Assembly: GCF_009827545.1 (NCBI RefSeq)
Contig: NZ_WTYS01000001.1
Span: 124,001 to 188,000 of the forward strand
From: Pontixanthobacter gangjinensis
GTDB taxonomy: Bacteria; Pseudomonadota; Alphaproteobacteria; Sphingomonadales; Sphingomonadaceae
Length of the DNA: 64,000 nucleotides
Direction: 5' to 3'
Below, piece after piece: positions 1 to 8,570 of the stretch. The position numbers and the translations under genes are program-made. Position 1 is the stretch's first letter. Each line of letters opens with the position of its first letter. The notes beneath the pieces are model-generated. The model was not told the DNA's origin and did no database searches. It saw nothing but the letters and a program-made list of their open reading frames with translations.

Positions 1-2
1 CC

Positions 3-704
3 AGCGCAGATCTTCGCGGTTTGGACCTGTCCGGGGCCGACCTTTCCAACTCCTTCTTCAGTTCGAAGGAGTTAGCCGATGCGTTCAAAACCATGTCAAA
101 CCTGCCTAAACCTTTCCCTGTTGGCGCGGATTTAACCGGGGCGAATTTGTCCGGCGCAAACCTTTCTGACGCGCTCATAATGGACGCGGTTTTTGTCGGC
201 GCAAACCTGACGGGAGCTGACCTAACTGGAATTCGGTTCGTCCGAACCAATATGACCGGAGCAACTCTGACCGATGCCAAATATTGCCGGACGATGTTAC
301 CTGGCGGCGAAATTAACAGCGCCGATTGCTACACAAAGCCCGAGGGAGGCTATAAGCAATATGCCATCAAAGACGGTACCGACCAATCGGGCAGTGATTT
401 GTCCAATATGGACTTAAGCGGCAAAGATTTTAGCAATTTCAATCTGTCCGGCGCGAATTTGTCCGGGTCCAATCTATCGGGTGTAAAGCTCGCCGATGCT
501 GATTTGTCGAACGCTGACTTTACCGGCGCGAATCTGGCCGGTGCGGATCTAAGCGGGGCTAATATGCCCAATGCCAATTTAACCGATGCCAATTTGTGGA
601 AAGCAAAATTGGATTTCGATTCGATGAACTATTTCATTCAATATTGCCGAACCACGATGGTGGACGGGGAAAGCATGCAAAGCACCGGCGAATGCGCTTT
701 GTAG
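3..704 (+). CDS. Pentapeptide-repeat protein (5' end missing)
   Basis: The reading frame is open from the first in-frame codon of the window, and the residues before the first possible start (SADLRG) already fit the A(D/N)Lxx repeat, so the gene begins outside the window. The visible part has two blocks of pentapeptide repeats of the quadrilateral beta-helix type. Each block ends in a similar cysteine-containing tail (YCRTMLPGGEINSADC, and YCRTTMVDGES ending in GEC), which suggests an internal duplication. No enzyme motif is seen. Members of this fold act as scaffolds or DNA mimics, but nothing here identifies a partner. The next gene follows after 21 bases on the same strand. Confidence 0.85.
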   Translation, partial: SADLRGLDLSGADLSNSFFSSKELADAFKTMSNLPKPFPVGADLTGANLSGANLSDALIMDAVFVGANLTGADLTGIRFVRTNMTGATLTDAKYCRTMLPGGEINSADCYTKPEGGYKQYAIKDGTDQSGSDLSNMDLSGKDFSNFNLSGANLSGSNLSGVKLADADLSNADFTGANLAGADLSGANMPNANLTDANLWKAKLDFDSMNYFIQYCRTTMVDGESMQSTGECAL

Positions 705-725
705 TTCCAGACAGGTCAGCCAGCC

Positions 726-2231
726 ATGAATAACGATCCGGCGCGCGTTCCGGTAATTGTCGGGGTGGGCCAGATCAATGATCGGCCTAGCGATCCCTGC
801 GACGGGCTTGATCCTGTGGCATTGATGGCGGCTGCTTTGCAGCTTGCTGACACGAATGGTGGCGGCGGCTGGTTGGAGGCATTGGATTCGCTCACAATCG
901 TTGACCAGATTGCGATGCGGCACTTGAACCCTTTGCCTCAAAAACTATCGGCAGCGCTGGGCATCGACCCGGCGCATCAATATCAAACACCGCTTCCGAT
1001 GGGTGACAGCCCGATCATGTTACTGAACGAAGCGGCCAACCGGATCGGTGCGGGCGAAATTTCCGTCGCGGCTGTGGTCGGTGCCGAGGCTTTGCGAACC
1101 GCAATGAAGCTGGCGGCGTTGCGGCAGGGCGGATCGGCGGCGGATCACAATATTATGCGGGCGCGCAAAAACAAATCCGCACCTAGTTACCTCGCGCAAT
1201 ATGATCTTGTCGCGCCGGTTGATTGTTATCCGATATATGAAAACGCGACCCGCGCTGCGTGGGGGCAAACATTGGCCGAAGGGCAAGCGGAAAGCGGCTC
1301 AATCTGGTCGCTATTTTCCGAAGTCGCGGCAAAAAACGAAGGCGCGTGGATACGGCAGGCGAAATCTGCCGAAGAGATCATCCAGCCTTCTGCTGACAAC
1401 CGCCCGATTGCGTTCCCCTATACCAAGCTGATGGTGGCCAATTCCTCAGTCAATCAAGGCGCGGGCTTTATCATAACCAGCCTGGCCGAAGCGCGGCGGC
1501 GCGGAATGGCGGAAGGCCAGCTTATCTATGTCGGCAATGGTGCAGCGGCCCATGAAAGCGATGATTTTCTCAGCCGAGATCGCTATGATGCTTCTGCGGG
1601 AATGGAAGTTTCCTTGCGTGAAACGCTCGGGCTCAACCAGATGGAGATCAGTGATTTCGACTATGCCGAACTTTATTCCTGCTTCCCCTGCGTCCCGAAA
1701 ATGGCTCGGCGGATATTGGATTGGCCAGTGGACCGCCCCGCAACAGTATTTGGCGGACTGACCTTCGGCGGCGGGCCAATCGGCAATTATATGAGCCACG
1801 CTGTCGTATCGATGGTGGAGCAATTGCGCGCCACAGGGACCAACGGCCTGCTGTTCGCCAATGGCGGATATGCGACGCATAACCACGCAATAGTTTTATC
1901 GAGTAAGCCCATCGCTTCTGCCGAGTTTCCGCGCAGTTTCGATTATCAGGCAGAGGCCAATGCGGCGCGCGGCGCAGTGCCCATGTTGGACGAGGCCTAT
2001 TCCGGTCCGGGAACGGCAGAAAGCTACACAGTCTTCTACAATCGCGATGGCACGCCAAGGGACGGCACAGTGATTGCACGCAATGCGGGTGGCGCACGTT
2101 TCTGCGCGAAGATCGCGGGCGATGATCAGGCTTCGATTGCATTCTTTACAAGCGGTGAGCATGAGCCAGTCGGCACAAGTGGAATTGGAGAGCGCGGTGA
2201 GGACGGGCTGCTCTATTGGAAACGGACTTAG
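726..2231 (+). CDS. Thiolase-like acetyl-CoA acetyltransferase family protein
   Basis: This 501-residue protein has a thiolase fold: an N-terminal 'VPVIVGVGQ' strand, a 'VAAVVGAEAL' segment near residue 115, an 'ELYSCFPC' segment and a late 'FANGGYATHNHA' segment, followed by a C-terminal extension of about 90 residues like the OB-fold added in SCP2-thiolase relatives. The nucleophilic cysteine of classical thiolases would fall near residues 93-96, where the sequence reads GDSP. The late CxG motif is replaced by GGYATHNHA. Several actinobacterial and sphingomonad relatives share this pattern. It probably acts on an acyl-CoA, but thiolysis is uncertain. The 3' end overlaps the convergent epimerase gene by 4 bases. 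Confidence 0.85.
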   Translation: MNNDPARVPVIVGVGQINDRPSDPCDGLDPVALMAAALQLADTNGGGGWLEALDSLTIVDQIAMRHLNPLPQKLSAALGIDPAHQYQTPLPMGDSPIMLLNEAANRIGAGEISVAAVVGAEALRTAMKLAALRQGGSAADHNIMRARKNKSAPSYLAQYDLVAPVDCYPIYENATRAAWGQTLAEGQAESGSIWSLFSEVAAKNEGAWIRQAKSAEEIIQPSADNRPIAFPYTKLMVANSSVNQGAGFIITSLAEARRRGMAEGQLIYVGNGAAAHESDDFLSRDRYDASAGMEVSLRETLGLNQMEISDFDYAELYSCFPCVPKMARRILDWPVDRPATVFGGLTFGGGPIGNYMSHAVVSMVEQLRATGTNGLLFANGGYATHNHAIVLSSKPIASAEFPRSFDYQAEANAARGAVPMLDEAYSGPGTAESYTVFYNRDGTPRDGTVIARNAGGARFCAKIAGDDQASIAFFTSGEHEPVGTSGIGERGEDGLLYWKRT

Positions 2232-3391
2232 GCGTTCAGTTCTTCAGAAAAACGCATCAGTTCCTGAAACGCCAGAAATATGTGGTAGCCGGTTGCAGGG
2301 GTAATATCGGTAATCAGCGGACGACCGTTCGGGGAAATCGCGTCTATCCATGCGCCTTCGATGGCGCCCTCGACATGGTCATCGAACAGTCCTTGTGCGC
2401 TATCCAGAACGAGCCGCGCCAATGCATCGGTGCGGTGAACACGCCAATGCGCGATATGCGCTTTCAGCTTTTCAGTCGGCCCCCAAGTGCGCTGCACGGC
2501 CTCGCGCACCGATCCATCACAATGCTGTGACAAGGGCAAATAATCGAGATCGTCCAGCAGCCGCATTCCGCCGTCATGCAGCGCATCGGCAAGCTCCTGC
2601 CGGCAATGGACCGAAACTTCACGCAGCCTGCCCAAGATCCACACCCACTCGAACAAATGCCCGGCCTCGATGCGATTCTTCGGCCCCGAGCCGCCGGAAA
2701 ATTCGTACAACATGCCAGCTTCGGAATCGAAAAACTCGTCCTGGACGAATCCGATAATCGCCACTGCCCGGTCACGGGCGGCCTCATCCTTGGTCGCTTC
2801 AAACCACGCGAGCGAAGCTTCGGTCAGATGCATATGCGGATTTTGTTCGCGGATAGACGGTGCTGGCAGGCGCTCGCGATATCCGGAGTCGCTCGCAGCC
2901 AATTTCAAATGCTTTTCGATCGCTTGGCTTAGCTCTGAACCGGCATCCCACGCGCTGGATAGGCTGAAGACGCGATAGGCCGTCGCGAACGCCAGCAACG
3001 CGAATGCCGTGTCGTATGTTTCCGCCGCCTCATCGACTAAGCCAGTGCCGGGTTGGACCAAGGTGCCATAGAGCCCGTCAGGCCGGCGGCAATCCTTCGT
3101 CAAAGTAGCAATCCCGCGCTCGGTCAACGCCAATCCACGCGCTCGGTCCCAGCCCAGCTCGGCCGCCAGCGCGAAAGTGAACACCATCCGCGCTTGCAGA
3201 CGCACCCGGCTCGGTTCGCCGGAAATTGGCGTGCCTGACAGGTCCAACCGCTCGTAAAATCCGCCAGCCGGATCGGGCGCTTGCTCCGCCCAAAACGGAA
3301 AAGCTTCCTCCAGCATCCACCGCTGTGCGCGGCTGGCCAAGGCATGCGCATCTGCTTTCAGCGCGGATTGGGATGATAGATCGTCATTCAT
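2228..3391 (-). CDS. AGE-family epimerase/isomerase (N-acylglucosamine 2-epimerase type)
   Basis: A 387-residue protein resembling N-acyl-D-glucosamine 2-epimerase and mannose isomerase, which interconvert C2-epimeric or aldose/ketose sugars in an alpha6/alpha6 barrel. Family landmarks are RLQARMVFTFALAAE near the N-terminus, the histidine-containing NPHMHLTEASLAWFEA, EAGHLFEWVWIL and HCDGSVREAVQRTWGPTEK. The frame extends upstream to 3646, but that would overlap the next gene. The ATG at 3391 gives the usual family length and has GGGA just upstream; an ATG at 3406 is the alternative. Substrate cannot be read from sequence, and no sugar-pathway genes lie nearby. Confidence 0.85.
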   Translation of the reverse strand: MNDDLSSQSALKADAHALASRAQRWMLEEAFPFWAEQAPDPAGGFYERLDLSGTPISGEPSRVRLQARMVFTFALAAELGWDRARGLALTERGIATLTKDCRRPDGLYGTLVQPGTGLVDEAAETYDTAFALLAFATAYRVFSLSSAWDAGSELSQAIEKHLKLAASDSGYRERLPAPSIREQNPHMHLTEASLAWFEATKDEAARDRAVAIIGFVQDEFFDSEAGMLYEFSGGSGPKNRIEAGHLFEWVWILGRLREVSVHCRQELADALHDGGMRLLDDLDYLPLSQHCDGSVREAVQRTWGPTEKLKAHIAHWRVHRTDALARLVLDSAQGLFDDHVEGAIEGAWIDAISPNGRPLITDITPATGYHIFLAFQELMRFSEELNA

Positions 3392-3454
3392 TTGTCCCGG
3401 CGACATAACACGCAATTGTGAATCGAAGGAAAATAGCCTTAAGCTGATCGCCAG

Positions 3455-4798
3455 ATGTCTGAAACTATCAAACTCGCAATCGAACGATTGATGCAGCGCC
3501 ATTTTGGCGAAGGGGAGATCAGCGCCTGTACGCGCTTGACCGGCGGCGCGACAATGGAAAGCTGGCGCTTTGGTTTTGGCGGCGAAGACTATGTCCTGCG
3601 CCGTGCACCGACGCTGGACTTTATGGCGGACCGTCCTTTCGGCCACGATACCGAAGCGGCGATAATCCGCGCTGCACGCGCCGCAGGAGTGACCGCCCCC
3701 GAAGTGGTAGCCGAGCTAGAATCTGGCGACGATCTAGGTAGCGGTTTCGTGATGCTTGCCCTGCCCGGGACACCCGACCCCCGCGAGATTCTCGGAATGG
3801 CGAACAGCGACGCATTGCTTGCCGGGGCAGCACGCGATCTGGCGCGTATCCATGCGATAGGGCGCGCCGACTTGCCTGACGATGTGCCGGTAATGAATTA
3901 CGCCGAATCGGTGGCTACACTGCGCAAACAATTTGACGAAGCTGGTGGCGACCGCCCCATCATCGCGCTTGGTTTGAAATGGCTGGAAGACAATCTGCCC
4001 GATCCTGCCCAACCCGTTCTGAACCACGGCGATTTCCGCTTGGGCAATCTTCTGGTCGATAGCTCGCAGCTGACCGGCGTACTTGATTGGGAATTGGCGC
4101 ATTTCGGTGACCGGCACGAGGATTTGGCGTTCGGCTGCATGGCGGTGTGGCGGTTTGCCAGATATGACCGGCCCGCGCTGGGGCTGGGTACGCTTGAGGA
4201 ATATTTTGCGGCCTATGAAGCCGAAAGCGGGCATTCGGTTGATCGCGAGCGGTTCCGATTTTGGCTGATCTATCGCACCGTCTGGTGGGCGCTGGGTTGT
4301 CTGCGAATGGCCAAAATCTGGCGCAGCGGCGAGGACCGGATGCTCGAACGGGTTGTGATTTCGCGGCGTACCAGCGAGCAGGAATTGGATTTGTTGATGC
4401 TGCTTGAGGACGAAGCGCCGTTCCGAGAGCACAGACGCAATCTATCCAAGCGCATATCCAAGGCTTGGGAACCCAAGGGCGATGCAACTGCTGGGGAGAT
4501 AGCGACGGCCGTCTCGGAATGGCTGGTAACCGTCAAGCATCGCATGGAAGGGCATGATCGTTTCCAGCTCGCAGTGGCGCGCAATGCCCTCGGGATCATC
4601 GGGCGCGAGCAGAAACTGGATTTCTCTGGGATCGATCCACAGGACCTTGCTCAAGACTTTCTATCGGGCGAGCAAACCTTGAAAAGCAAAGGTGTGCTGG
4701 CTGCACTGCGCTTCGATGCGCTGGAAATAGTTCAAATGGACTCGCCCAAATACCCTGCCCTGGCCGTAGCGCGCAAAAAATGGACCGGAGAAGCCTAG
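3455..4798 (+). CDS. Aminoglycoside-phosphotransferase-fold protein (ACAD10/11-associated type)
   Basis: A 447-residue protein with an APH/choline-kinase fold. Visible are the nucleotide-binding loop region around 'LTGGATMESWRF', the catalytic loop 'NHGDFRLGNLLVD' and the metal-binding 'GVLDWELAHFGD'. The last 100 residues are an added helical domain. It ends 3 bases before the acyl-CoA dehydrogenase gene and is surely cotranscribed with it. In animals the same two domains are fused in ACAD10/ACAD11, where they act together on 4-hydroxyacyl-CoAs (kinase, then elimination). By that analogy this enzyme probably phosphorylates a hydroxyacyl-CoA; this is inference from the pairing. Confidence 0.88.
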   Translation: MSETIKLAIERLMQRHFGEGEISACTRLTGGATMESWRFGFGGEDYVLRRAPTLDFMADRPFGHDTEAAIIRAARAAGVTAPEVVAELESGDDLGSGFVMLALPGTPDPREILGMANSDALLAGAARDLARIHAIGRADLPDDVPVMNYAESVATLRKQFDEAGGDRPIIALGLKWLEDNLPDPAQPVLNHGDFRLGNLLVDSSQLTGVLDWELAHFGDRHEDLAFGCMAVWRFARYDRPALGLGTLEEYFAAYEAESGHSVDRERFRFWLIYRTVWWALGCLRMAKIWRSGEDRMLERVVISRRTSEQELDLLMLLEDEAPFREHRRNLSKRISKAWEPKGDATAGEIATAVSEWLVTVKHRMEGHDRFQLAVARNALGIIGREQKLDFSGIDPQDLAQDFLSGEQTLKSKGVLAALRFDALEIVQMDSPKYPALAVARKKWTGEA

Positions 4799-4801
4799 AA
4801 T

Positions 4802-6082
4802 ATGATGTTCGAATTGCCTTCCGAAATTACCGATTATCTGGCCGAGCTGGATGCCTTCATCGACGCCGAAATCAAGCCAATCGAGGCGCGGGACGACAAT
4901 ATCCGTTTCTTCGATCACCGGCGCGAAAACAGCCGGACCGATTGGGACAATGACGGCCTGCCAACCGAAGATTGGGAGGAATTGCTGTCGGAAATGCGCC
5001 GCACCGCTGACGCGGCCGGCCATTACCGCTTTGCATTGCCTTCCGAATTTGGCGGACAGGATGGCAGCAATCTGGCGATGGCGGCAATCCGCCACCATCT
5101 GGCGCATAAGGGCCTTGGTCTGCACAATGATTTGCAGAACGAGAGCAGCATTGTCGGCAATCTTGTCCAGCCGCTGCTCGTGCGCGACTTTGGGACCGAA
5201 GAACAAAAGCGCGATTTCATTCCAGCCATGCTCGATGGCACAATGCGCTGGAGTTTTGGCTTGACCGAAGAAGCGCACGGATCAGACGCAACCTGGATGG
5301 AAACCCGCGCGGTTCCCGAGACACGTGACGGCGTGGACGGGTGGCTGATCAATGGCGAAAAAATGTGGACCACCGGCAGCCATGTCGCCACCCATTGCAT
5401 GGTCTTCGCACGCCATTCGGGCGATGATGGCAGCCCCAAGGGGATCGGCTGCTTCATCGTCCCCTACGGCGCGAAAGGTTTCGAGATTGGCGAATATCTG
5501 TGGACTTTCAATATGCCCACCGATCACCCGAAAATCAGTCTTAAGGACGTTTGGATTCCCGCCGATGCCGTGCTCGGTGATGTGGATTACGGGTTGGCCT
5601 GCGCGCAGGGCTTCGTCCACGAAAACCGCATTCGCCAAGCGGCGTCATCGCTCGGCGCGGCGCAATATTGCATTGATGAAGCGGTTAAATATGCGGGCGA
5701 GCGCAAGCCATTCGGCAAGCCGCTTTCGGCCAATCAAGCGATCCAGTTCCCGCTGGTGGAATTGCAGACCGACGCCGAAATGCTGCGATTGCTAATCTGG
5801 AAAACCGCCGCGCAAATGGACACAATGCCCAAGCCCGACGTCGCCAAATATCTGTCGGACAAGGTTTCCATGTGCAATTACAAGGCCAACCGGCTCGTAT
5901 GCAACGCGGCCGATACCGCGATGCAGGTCCATGGCGGTATCGGCTATTCGCGGCATAAACCGTTCGAACATATTTATCGCCACCACCGCCGCTACCGCAT
6001 TACGGAGGGTTCCGAAGAGATCCAGATGCGCAAGGTTGCGGGGCATCTGTTTGGCTTTATGGGACCGAATAAACGCAAATAG
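4802..6082 (+). CDS. Acyl-CoA dehydrogenase, ACAD10/11-like
   Basis: A 426-residue FAD acyl-CoA dehydrogenase with helical N-domain, beta domain ('FGLTEEAHGSDATWMET', 'GWLINGEKMWTTGS') and C-terminal helical domain ('ERKPFGKPLSANQAIQFPL', 'AMQVHGGIGYSRHKPFEHI', 'ITEGSEEIQMRKVAG'). The conserved arginine segment and the FAD-binding 'QVHGGIG' are intact. Position directly after the phosphotransferase gene (3-base gap) suggests a two-component version of ACAD10/11, handling hydroxylated acyl-CoAs rather than plain beta-oxidation substrates. Two ATG codons sit at the start; the first is used here. Confidence 0.92.
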   Translation: MMFELPSEITDYLAELDAFIDAEIKPIEARDDNIRFFDHRRENSRTDWDNDGLPTEDWEELLSEMRRTADAAGHYRFALPSEFGGQDGSNLAMAAIRHHLAHKGLGLHNDLQNESSIVGNLVQPLLVRDFGTEEQKRDFIPAMLDGTMRWSFGLTEEAHGSDATWMETRAVPETRDGVDGWLINGEKMWTTGSHVATHCMVFARHSGDDGSPKGIGCFIVPYGAKGFEIGEYLWTFNMPTDHPKISLKDVWIPADAVLGDVDYGLACAQGFVHENRIRQAASSLGAAQYCIDEAVKYAGERKPFGKPLSANQAIQFPLVELQTDAEMLRLLIWKTAAQMDTMPKPDVAKYLSDKVSMCNYKANRLVCNAADTAMQVHGGIGYSRHKPFEHIYRHHRRYRITEGSEEIQMRKVAGHLFGFMGPNKRK

Positions 6083-6200
6083 AATACAGCCTCCTTCCAA
6101 ATATTTTCCTACTGCCGCGCATTTTGCTATGGCGCTGTGCGTCCAGTGCGTGACCGCGAACTGAGGCATAATGAATTGATGGATTTCCATGGGCGGGACA

Positions 6201-6280
6201 ATGTGTAACCCGTTCCCCAACATAAACATCGCTTTAGACCAACAGCTTATCCGAGGTGTGTTAGGTTACAGGTGTAACCC
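6201..6280 (+). repeat. 80-bp dispersed element, copy 1, upstream of trhO
   Basis: This 80-base segment recurs at 26384-26463 in the opposite strand, aligning without a gap at 66 of 80 positions. The first 12 bases and the last 28 are identical; the middle varies. Both ends carry GTGTAACCC in the same orientation. It ends 26 bases before the trhO start codon, so a promoter or leader role is likely. Confidence 0.85.
6264..6279. promoter_or_regulatory. Perfect palindrome GGTTACA-GG-TGTAACC before trhO
   Basis: A 16-base inverted repeat with 7-base arms, ending 27 bases before the trhO ATG and lying in the perfectly conserved end of the 80-bp element. Size and placement fit a dimeric repressor operator overlapping a promoter. 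I do not recognise the regulator. An identical copy is at 26385-26400. Confidence 0.55.
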
Positions 6281-6306
6281 AAACGGTAGATTTAAGAATT
6301 TAGGCA

Positions 6307-7260
6307 ATGACCCAGACAGACCCCATCAAAGTGGCCGCGCTTTACCAGTTTACGCCCTTTACCGATCCGGCGGCGATCCAATCGCCCTTGCAAAAACTGA
6401 CCGAGGAACAGGGTGTTCGCGGTACAATTCTGGTTGCGCCCGAAGGAATTAACGGCACGATTGCCGGTAGCGATGACGGTATCGAAGCGGTGCTGCGCCA
6501 TATCCGCGCACTACCCGGTTGCGCCGCCATTGAAACAAAGGAAGCGCGCGCGCCCAAAATGCCGTTCTTGCGGATGAAGGTTCGGGTGAAGAAAGAAATC
6601 GTCACCATGGGACAGCCCGATCTGGACCCGGTCGGTGATGTTGGCACCTATGTCGCGCCGCAGGACTGGAACGCGCTGATCGAGGATCCGGACACAATCG
6701 TGATTGACACGCGCAATGATTACGAAGTCGGCATCGGCAGTTTCAAAGGCGCAATTGACCCGAAAACCGAAAGCTTCCGCGATTTCCCCGCCTGGTTCCG
6801 TGCCCGCCGTGCCGAGTTCGAATCGGGAGGAAAAATGCCCAAAGTCGCAATGTTCTGCACTGGCGGCATCCGTTGTGAGAAATCCACCGCCTTCCTCAAA
6901 AGTGAAGGCGTGGAGGAAGTCTATCACCTAAAAGGCGGCATATTGAAATATCTCGAAACAGTGCCCGAAAGCGAAAGCCGCTGGCAAGGCGAGTGTTTTG
7001 TTTTCGACGAGCGCGTTAGCGTGAAGCATGGCTTGGAACTGGGCACGCATACGCTGTGCCGTGCGTGCCGCAATCCGATGAAGCCGGAGGATTTGAAATC
7101 CGGCCTGTTTGAAGAGGGCATCAGCTGCCCCAATTGTTACGGCACAAGGACGGACGAGCAACGCGCGCGCTATGCCGAGCGGCAGAAGCAGACGGAGCTC
7201 GCGAAAATCCGCGGCGGTGGCCACATTGGCACTCCGCAGAAGGACAGTGATGATGGCTGA
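6307..7260 (+). CDS. trhO: tRNA uridine(34) hydroxylase, rhodanese family (TrhO/YceA)
   Basis: A 317-residue member of the former UPF0176 family. It makes 5-hydroxyuridine at the wobble position of tRNAs. An N-terminal acylphosphatase-like domain ('[16 protein letters not shown]') precedes a rhodanese domain with '[18 protein letters not shown]' and the active-site loop [12 protein letters not shown]-terminal cysteine-rich segment (LCRACRNP ... ISCPNCYG) looks zinc-binding. Length fits the family. The 80-bp dispersed element lies just upstream. The stop codon overlaps the start of the next gene, so the two are probably translationally coupled. Confidence 0.95.
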   Translation: MTQTDPIKVAALYQFTPFTDPAAIQSPLQKLTEEQGVRGTILVAPEGINGTIAGSDDGIEAVLRHIRALPGCAAIETKEARAPKMPFLRMKVRVKKEIVTMGQPDLDPVGDVGTYVAPQDWNALIEDPDTIVIDTRNDYEVGIGSFKGAIDPKTESFRDFPAWFRARRAEFESGGKMPKVAMFCTGGIRCEKSTAFLKSEGVEEVYHLKGGILKYLETVPESESRWQGECFVFDERVSVKHGLELGTHTLCRACRNPMKPEDLKSGLFEEGISCPNCYGTRTDEQRARYAERQKQTELAKIRGGGHIGTPQKDSDDG

Positions 7261-7867
7261 TCCGGTTCTCTACAGCTTCCGCCGCTGCCCCTATGCCATG
7301 CGTGCAAGAATGGCCTTGGCCGTGAGCGAAACGCCGGTTGAAATGCGCGAAGTTGTTTTACGCGAAAAGCCGCAAGCAATGCTCGATGCCTCGCCCAAAG
7401 GTACAGTTCCGGTGCTGGTGCTGGACGATGGCACAGTGGTTGATGAAAGCATCGATGTGATGCGCTGGGCACTGGGTCGCAACGATCCGCTAGGATGGCT
7501 GGCCGGCGATGACCGCGAATTGATCGCGACAATCGACGGGCCGTTCAAACATCACCTCGACCGCTATAAATATGCCGCACGCTACAATGCCGACCCGGAA
7601 GAACACCGGGCGGCTTGCTTGGCCATATTGCAGGAATTGGAAGCCCGGTTGGCTGGAGCGGAATTCTTATGCGGTGGGGCCCTTAGCATGGCTGACGCTG
7701 CGATCATGCCCTTCGTTCGTCAATTCTCAGCGACAGATCGCGAATGGTTTTATGCGCTGCCAATACCAAAAGTGCAGGCATGGCTAGCAGCGCAGCTAGA
7801 GTCCGATTTGTTCAAGGGCATTATGGTCAAGCGACCGCAGTGGATCCCCGAAAGCGCCGGAACTTGA
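7250..7867 (+). CDS. Glutathione S-transferase family protein
   Basis: A 205-residue GST-fold protein. The N-terminal thioredoxin-like domain has '[13 protein letters not shown]' and the cis-proline segment '[14 protein letters not shown]' followed by '[12 protein letters not shown]'; the C-terminal part is the all-helical domain with '[15 protein letters not shown]'. Starts are possible at 7250 or 7253 (tandem ATG), preceded by AGAAGGA at good spacing. The frame is open further upstream inside trhO, but those starts would remove the thioredoxin-like N-terminus from its usual position. Overlaps the trhO stop codon. Confidence 0.9.
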   Translation: MMADPVLYSFRRCPYAMRARMALAVSETPVEMREVVLREKPQAMLDASPKGTVPVLVLDDGTVVDESIDVMRWALGRNDPLGWLAGDDRELIATIDGPFKHHLDRYKYAARYNADPEEHRAACLAILQELEARLAGAEFLCGGALSMADAAIMPFVRQFSATDREWFYALPIPKVQAWLAAQLESDLFKGIMVKRPQWIPESAGT

Positions 7868-7916
7868 CCGCCAGCATCAAAACCTCTCAATTGCTTAGGG
7901 TAACTTAGGGGCGATC

Positions 7917-8570
7917 ATGACACGCGAAGAGCGCACTGAGATTGTTAAGGCGATATTTGATTGCGACGCTGATATGGCACAGCAACTGATGGTTGCCTTG
8001 CGGTTCGTAGAGGCGGATCATGCAAGTACAATTGCGTTTCAGGGCGACCCTTCGCGCGCCTGCCAATTTGTAGTTTCAGGCGCGATCGGATTGCACGCTT
8101 TGGGCTCCGAAGGCCAATATACACAAATCTCAACAATCGAACCCGGCGAAGTGTTCGGTGCCTATCCCAAAGACGATGTTCATGCTGTCGAGGCCATTGC
8201 GCAAAGCGCGGTGGAGATGCTGGTCATCGGAACAGCACAATTGCGCGAATTGGCGCTCAGCAATGCCGCCATCGCATCGGGCCTCGCTGGCCTGTACGCA
8301 TCACAATTGGCCAATGTGCTGGGCCGCTTGGCAGCCCGCGTGACACTGACGGCAAAGGGCCGGGTGTTTAGCGAACTGCGCGCCCGCACTTCGCCCGATG
8401 GCAGGATCGCGCCGGTGCCGGTGGTCTCTGCATTGGCGGTTCAGGCGCAGACCTCCCGCGAAACAGCCTCGCGCGCGATCAGCGAATTGGAACGGCGCGG
8501 CGTGATGCAGCGACAGGAAGGTTTCTGGCAAATATCCTCGACCCGGATGTTGGAGGATATGGTCCTCTAG
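7917..8570 (+). CDS. Crp/Fnr-family transcription regulator
   Basis: A 217-residue protein with an N-terminal cyclic-nucleotide-binding-type beta roll ('FQGDPSRACQFVVSGAIGLHAL', 'GEVFGAY') and a C-terminal winged helix-turn-helix ('LAVQAQTSRETASRAISELERRGVM'). The N-terminal cysteine set that binds the Fe-S cluster in FNR is absent, so a small-molecule or redox-independent signal is more likely. It converges on the TIR/SLOG operon, overlapping that operon's last gene by 4 bases. Any regulatory link to it is speculative. Confidence 0.9.
   Translation: MTREERTEIVKAIFDCDADMAQQLMVALRFVEADHASTIAFQGDPSRACQFVVSGAIGLHALGSEGQYTQISTIEPGEVFGAYPKDDVHAVEAIAQSAVEMLVIGTAQLRELALSNAAIASGLAGLYASQLANVLGRLAARVTLTAKGRVFSELRARTSPDGRIAPVPVVSALAVQAQTSRETASRAISELERRGVMQRQEGFWQISSTRMLEDMVL

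Noticed and set aside
6201-6280. 80-bp element as a transposon-like miniature repeat
   Set aside because: Its ends are direct (GTGTAACCC at both), not inverted, no target-site duplication is evident, and both copies are in matching promoter positions; not fully excluded.
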